In this document: in pieces, positions 60,012 through 64,000 of the stretch
How positions within the stretch are numbered: the stretch's first letter is position 1
How the letters are laid out: the number at the start of each line of letters is the position of its first letter
Source of the DNA: Lewinellaceae bacterium
GTDB taxonomy: Bacteria; Bacteroidota; Bacteroidia; Chitinophagales; Saprospiraceae
Reading direction: 5' to 3'
NCBI GenBank assembly: GCA_020636275.1
Contig: JACJYD010000001.1
Location: 124,001 to 188,000, forward strand
Length of the DNA: 64,000 nt
Made by a program: the position numbers and the translations under genes
The notes under the pieces: model-generated
Database searches by the model: none
The model's input: only the letters and a program-made list of their open reading frames with translations
What the model was told of the DNA's origin: nothing

Positions 60012-63000
60012 CTACATATTCCTCCGATACTGCCCCCCCACCTCATAGAGCGCCCGGGTGATCTGTCCCAGCGTACAAAATTTCACTGTTTCCATCAATT
60101 GGGAGAAAAGGTTTTTGTTCTGGATGGCGGCGAGCTGGAGCTCGCGTAGCTTTTGTTTGCCGATATCGCCGGCTGCTTTTTGCAGGTTTTCCACGGTTTG
60201 GATCTGGTATTCCTTTTCCTCCTTGGTCGACCGGATCACCTCCTGGGGGATAATGGTCGGCGATCCGTCCCGCGACAGGAAGGTGTTCACCCCGATGATC
60301 GGATACTCTCCGGTATGCTTGAGGGTCTCATAATACAGGCTCTCCTCCTGGATCTTGCTGCGCTGGTACATGGTTTCCATGGCTCCCAGCACACCGCCGC
60401 GTTCCGTGATCCGGTCAAATTCGGACAGCACGGCCTCTTCTACCAGGTCGGTCAATTCCTCGATGATGAAGGATCCCTGCAAGGGGTTCTCGTTCTTGGC
60501 CAGACCCAGCTCGTGGTTGATGATCATCTGGATGGCCACCGCCCGGCGCACACTCTCTTCTGTCGGGGTGGTGATGGCCTCATCATAGGCATTGGTATGC
60601 AATGAATTGCAGTTGTCATAGATCGCATACAAGGCCTGCAGGGTGGTGCGGATATCATTGAAGGAAATCTCCTGGGCATGCAGGCTGCGTCCGGAGGTCT
60701 GGATGTGGTACTTGAGCATTTGCGACCGCTCATTGGCCCCGTACTTTTCCTTCATAGCCTTGGCCCAGATCCGTCGCGCTACCCTTCCGATCACCGCATA
60801 CTCCGCATCCACGCCATTGGAGAAGAAGAAGGACAGGTTGGGCGCAAAGTCATTGATGTCCATCCCCCGGGAGAGATAGTATTCCACGAAGGTGAACCCG
60901 TTGGCCAGGGTAAAGGCCAGCTGGCTGATCGGATTGGCACCCGCCTCGGCGATATGGTAGCCGGAAATGGACACCGAGTAGAAATTACGCACCTGGCGCT
61001 GGATGAAATACTCCTGGACATCGCCCATCAACTTGAGGGAGAATTCCGTGGAGAAGATACAGGTATTCTGGGCCTGGTCTTCCTTGAGGATGTCCGCTTG
61101 CACCGTACCCCGTACGGCACGAAGGGCCTTTGGCTTTGCATTCGGCATAAACAGCCGGTTCCAGGACTTCATCTCCTGTCACGCTGAACAGGAGCAGTCC
61201 CAGACCATTATTGCCCTTAGGCAGATCGCCGTGGTAACTGGGCCGGGCTAATCCCCGGTCGTCGTAATTTTTTTTGATCTGGGCTTCGACCAGGTGTTCG
61301 AGCTGGTGTTCCCGGATGTATTTCTCGCACTGCTGATCGATGGCCGCATTCATGAAGAAGGCGCAGATCGTGGCTGCCGGGCCATTGATGGTCATGGATA
61401 CCGAGGTCTTTGGATCGCACAGGTCAAACCCGGAATACAGCTTCTTGGCATCATCCAGGGTGCAGATGCTCACCCCTGAATTGCCGATCTTCCCATAGAT
61501 ATCCGGCCGATGATCGGGGTCCTCCCCATACAGGGTCACCGAGTCAAAGGCTGTGGACAGCCGGTTGGCGGGCATGTCCTGGGACAGGTAGTGGAACCGC
61601 CGGTTGGTCCGTTCCGGACCGCCCTCGCCGGCAAACATGCGGGTGGGGTCCTCTCCCTGCCGCTTGAAGGGGAATACCCCGGCCGTAAACGGAAATTCGC
61701 CGGGCACATTCTCTTGAAGACTCCAGCGCAGGATCTCGCCCCAGTCTTTGAACTTCGGCATGGCCACTTTGGGAATGCGGGTATGGGAGAGAGAAACGGT
61801 GAAGGGTTTCACTTTAAATTCGCGGTCGCGGACCTTATACACATACTCATGTCCGGAATATTGAGCCTTTTTGCTCGCCCATCCCTCCAGGATCCGGCGA
61901 GCTTGGCCGTCGAGATCTTTATCGTATTCCTCGTAGGTTTGCCGGAGTGCTTTCAGAACCGGATCACCGGGGTCCTTGCTCTCGATCAGATCGATGGTTT
62001 GCTTGATACTGAAGAGATTCCGGGCCAGTTCCGACTGTCGTTCGGCCCAGGTGTCGTAGTTGCGGTTGTTTTCCGAAATTTCGGAGAGGTAGCGCGTCCG
62101 GCTCGGAGGGATGATGTAGATCTTTTGACTCATCTCGTCCGAGGCGTGGAAACTGGACTTGAGATCGATGCCCGCTTTTTCGGTCAATGTCTGAATGATC
62201 CGGATGTAGAGCTGGTTCATACCCGGATCGTTGAACTGGGAGGCGATGGTGCCAATGACCGGCATACTGTCCACATCCTTATCCCAGAGTTGATGGTTGC
62301 GCTGGTATTGTTTCCGGACATCCCGAAGGGCATCCAGGGCCCCGCGCTTGTCAAACTTGTTGATGGCGATCACATCGGCAAAATCCAGCATGTCGATCTT
62401 CTCGAGCTGGGTGGCGGCCCCGTATTCAGGGGTCATCACATAGAGGGACATATCGGAATGATCGACGATCTCGGTATCCGACTGGCCGATCCCGGAGGTC
62501 TCCAGGATGATCATATCGTACCCGGCCGTCTTGAGAATGGTGAGGGCCGACTGGACATGGGCACTGAGGGCCAGGTTACTTTGGCGGGTGGCCAGGGAGC
62601 GCATGAAGGCCCGGTCGCTCTTCACCGCGTTCATCCGGATGCGGTCGCCGAGGAGGGCTCCCCCGGTCTTGCGCTTGGAGGGATCGACCGACAGGATGGC
62701 GATGGACTTGTCCTTGAAGTCGATGAGGAACCGGCGGACCAGTTCATCGACCAGACTGGATTTACCCGCGCCTCCCGTACCGGTGATGCCCAGTACCGGC
62801 ACTTCTTTAAGTTTCAGGTGGGGACGGATCTCGCTGTCGAAGAGGTCGGGATTATTTTCGGCTACGGAGATCAGCCGGGCGACCGCACCCGGGTCTTTTT
62901 GCAGGAAGTGTTTCAGCTCTCCATTGGCGCTGAAGCCAATGGGGAAATCGCATTGCTGCAATACGTCGTTGATCATGCCCTGCAGGCCCATTTTGCGGCC

Positions 63001-63374
63001 GTCGTCGGCGAGTAAATGCGGCTGATGCCGTAACTTTGGAGTTCCTCGATCTCATCGGGAAGAATGGTCCCACCGCCACCGCCGAATATCTTGATCTGGC
63101 CGGCCCCTTTCTCCCGGAGCAGGTCGTACATGTATTTGAAGAACTCAATATGCCCCCCTTGGTAGGAGGTGATGGCGATCCCCTGGGCGTCTTCCTGGAT
63201 GGCTGTCTCGACGATCTCCTGTACGGAGCGGTTGTGTCCCAGGTGGATGACTTCGGCGCCTGAACTCTGTAAGATACGGCGCATGATATTGATAGCGGCG
63301 TCATGTCCGTCGAAAAGAGAGGCGGCTGTTACGATGCGAATTTTATTCTTGGGCCGGTATGGTACTACTTGCAT
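60012..63374 (-). pseudogene. icmF: Fused isobutyryl-CoA mutase IcmF, interrupted by two compensating frameshifts
   Basis: Three overlapping frames together encode about 1120 residues of IcmF: a B12-binding domain (ASLFDGHDAAINIMRRIL), a G3E GTPase chaperone domain (GITGTGGAGKSSLVDELV) and a mutase barrel (TRIPKVAMPKF, GVSICTLDDAKKLY, NTCIFSTEFSLKLMGDV). Near 63006 one base is missing in a proline codon (CCG followed by ACG where CCG GAC is expected) and near 61138 one base is extra (AAAGGCC where AAAGCC is expected). The enzyme interconverts isobutyryl-CoA and butyryl-CoA using adenosylcobalamin. Because the rest is perfectly conserved, sequencing error or a very recent mutation are the likely causes. 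Confidence 0.85.
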
Positions 63375-63440
63375 AAAGGTTGTTATTTGGTCTGCCGATT
63401 AGGTAACAAATGGTGGTGGAAAAGGCTCAATCGACGGCCG

Positions 63441-63448
63441 TAAAGATA
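63441..63448 (-). promoter_or_regulatory. Possible -7 element for icmF
   Basis: On the minus strand TATCTTTA matches TANNTTTG at all but the last base, 66 bases before the icmF ATG at 63374. Confidence 0.3.
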
Positions 63449-63637
63449 GGAAAAAATTGCTTGGAGAGGATGGAGGGACAAGGATAGCCGGAAGCCAAAA
63501 CGAAGGTGGTTTTTGAAAAAAAATTAACACACCTCGAATTTTTTTTACTCGTAACTTGCAGTATTAAGGAAGATAGAGTAAAAGGAGTGAACAATTTAAC
63601 AAATTTGATACCTTAATGGTATTAAAAACGCATTGCC

Positions 63638-64000
63638 GTGAAGAAAATATTCTACTTACTGACGCTGGGAATTCTATTCCCCACCCTTATGCACGCCCAG
63701 TTTGCCGGATCAGATGAAGGCAAATTCACCGTCATCGTGACGGATGGGACCTACAGCACTAAAAACAGCCCTCAAAGAACTCCAGGGAATGGCAAGTTCC
63801 AGGATCCGATCCGCCCCCTCGGGATGGTAGATGCCATCCAGGCCGGCGCTTTTCTGGAACGGCCGGATTATGGGAAAGAGGGGTTCCTGCTCATCTTTTG
63901 CGTCAATGAATCCATTGGTGGAAAGCAGGGCACCCTTTTTATCAACGGGGAAGAATTCAAGGGCGTTTACCGCCTGATCCGCCAGAAAATGAAGATCAAT
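63638..64000 (+). CDS. Secreted protein, N-terminal part (GTG start)
   Basis: A frame of 121 codons runs off the right edge. It starts with GTG and a clear signal peptide (KKIFYLLTLGILFPTLMHAQ), followed by FAGSDEGKFTVIVTDGTYST and a hydrophobic stretch (GFLLIFCVNESIGGKQGTLF). No in-frame ATG lies near; the ATG at 63616 is in another frame. I do not recognise the family. About 260 bases of A/T-rich sequence separate it from icmF. Confidence 0.65.
   Translation, partial: MKKIFYLLTLGILFPTLMHAQFAGSDEGKFTVIVTDGTYSTKNSPQRTPGNGKFQDPIRPLGMVDAIQAGAFLERPDYGKEGFLLIFCVNESIGGKQGTLFINGEEFKGVYRLIRQKMKIN

Overview
The window looks like a chromosome segment of a Bacteroidota bacterium, probably of the Saprospiria (Lewinella/Phaeodactylibacter-like). 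This is an inference from gene families (DUF3078, DUF4294, DUF6624, LpxD, MoxR, IcmF, a single-gene ileS of about 1,110 codons), from Bacteroidota-type promoters (TTTG and TANNTTTG), from weak or absent Shine-Dalgarno sequences, and from a G+C content a little above half. No rRNA, tRNA or CRISPR array was seen.

Layout. 1-10.5 kb: M42 aminopeptidase (cut by the edge), polysaccharide flippase, DUF6624 protein, three amidohydrolase domains in two genes, DUF4294 protein, a DinB-cupin fusion, a barrel protein and an M90-like peptidase with an altered active site. 10.7-17.9 kb: a forward run with mutL, two rhomboid proteases, an EEP-family protein, cysS and a DUF2461 gene. 17.9-30 kb: secreted unknown, then GT2 / Nramp-like / GNAT operon, moxR, and a polysaccharide export and chain-length block (O-antigen ligase-like, Wzz-like, Wzx-like) behind mnmG. 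30-44 kb: M15 peptidase, an orphan FMN-binding lipoprotein, redoxin, lpxD, polA, DUF3078, MscS, an ECF sigma factor, transporters, a TPR protein, GT2 and an aspartoacylase-like gene. 44-50 kb: a CutC-GNAT fusion divergent from a CocE-type hydrolase across an 18-bp gap, an OmpA lipoprotein with a structured leader, and small secreted proteins. 51-58.8 kb: a C5 methylase / putative endonuclease / Vsr defence cassette, convergent with a remarkable ileS whose stop codon is missing, so that it reads into an AT-rich AIPR (abortive infection/phage resistance family) gene. 58.8-64 kb: ROK kinase, a perfect 45-bp inverted repeat pair, icmF split by two compensating single-base frameshifts, and the start of a secreted protein.

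The strongest candidate for something new is the IleS-AIPR reading frame (53666-58723): an essential tRNA synthetase carrying a foreign-looking defence protein as its C-terminal half, next to a restriction-modification operon. An internal ATG with an SD-like sequence suggests that AIPR could also be made alone. Secondary points of interest are the CutC-GNAT and DinB-cupin fusions, a Nramp-like transporter without the metal-binding motifs, an orphan flavinylation-motif lipoprotein, probable leaderless promoters, and several precise inverted repeats in leaders.
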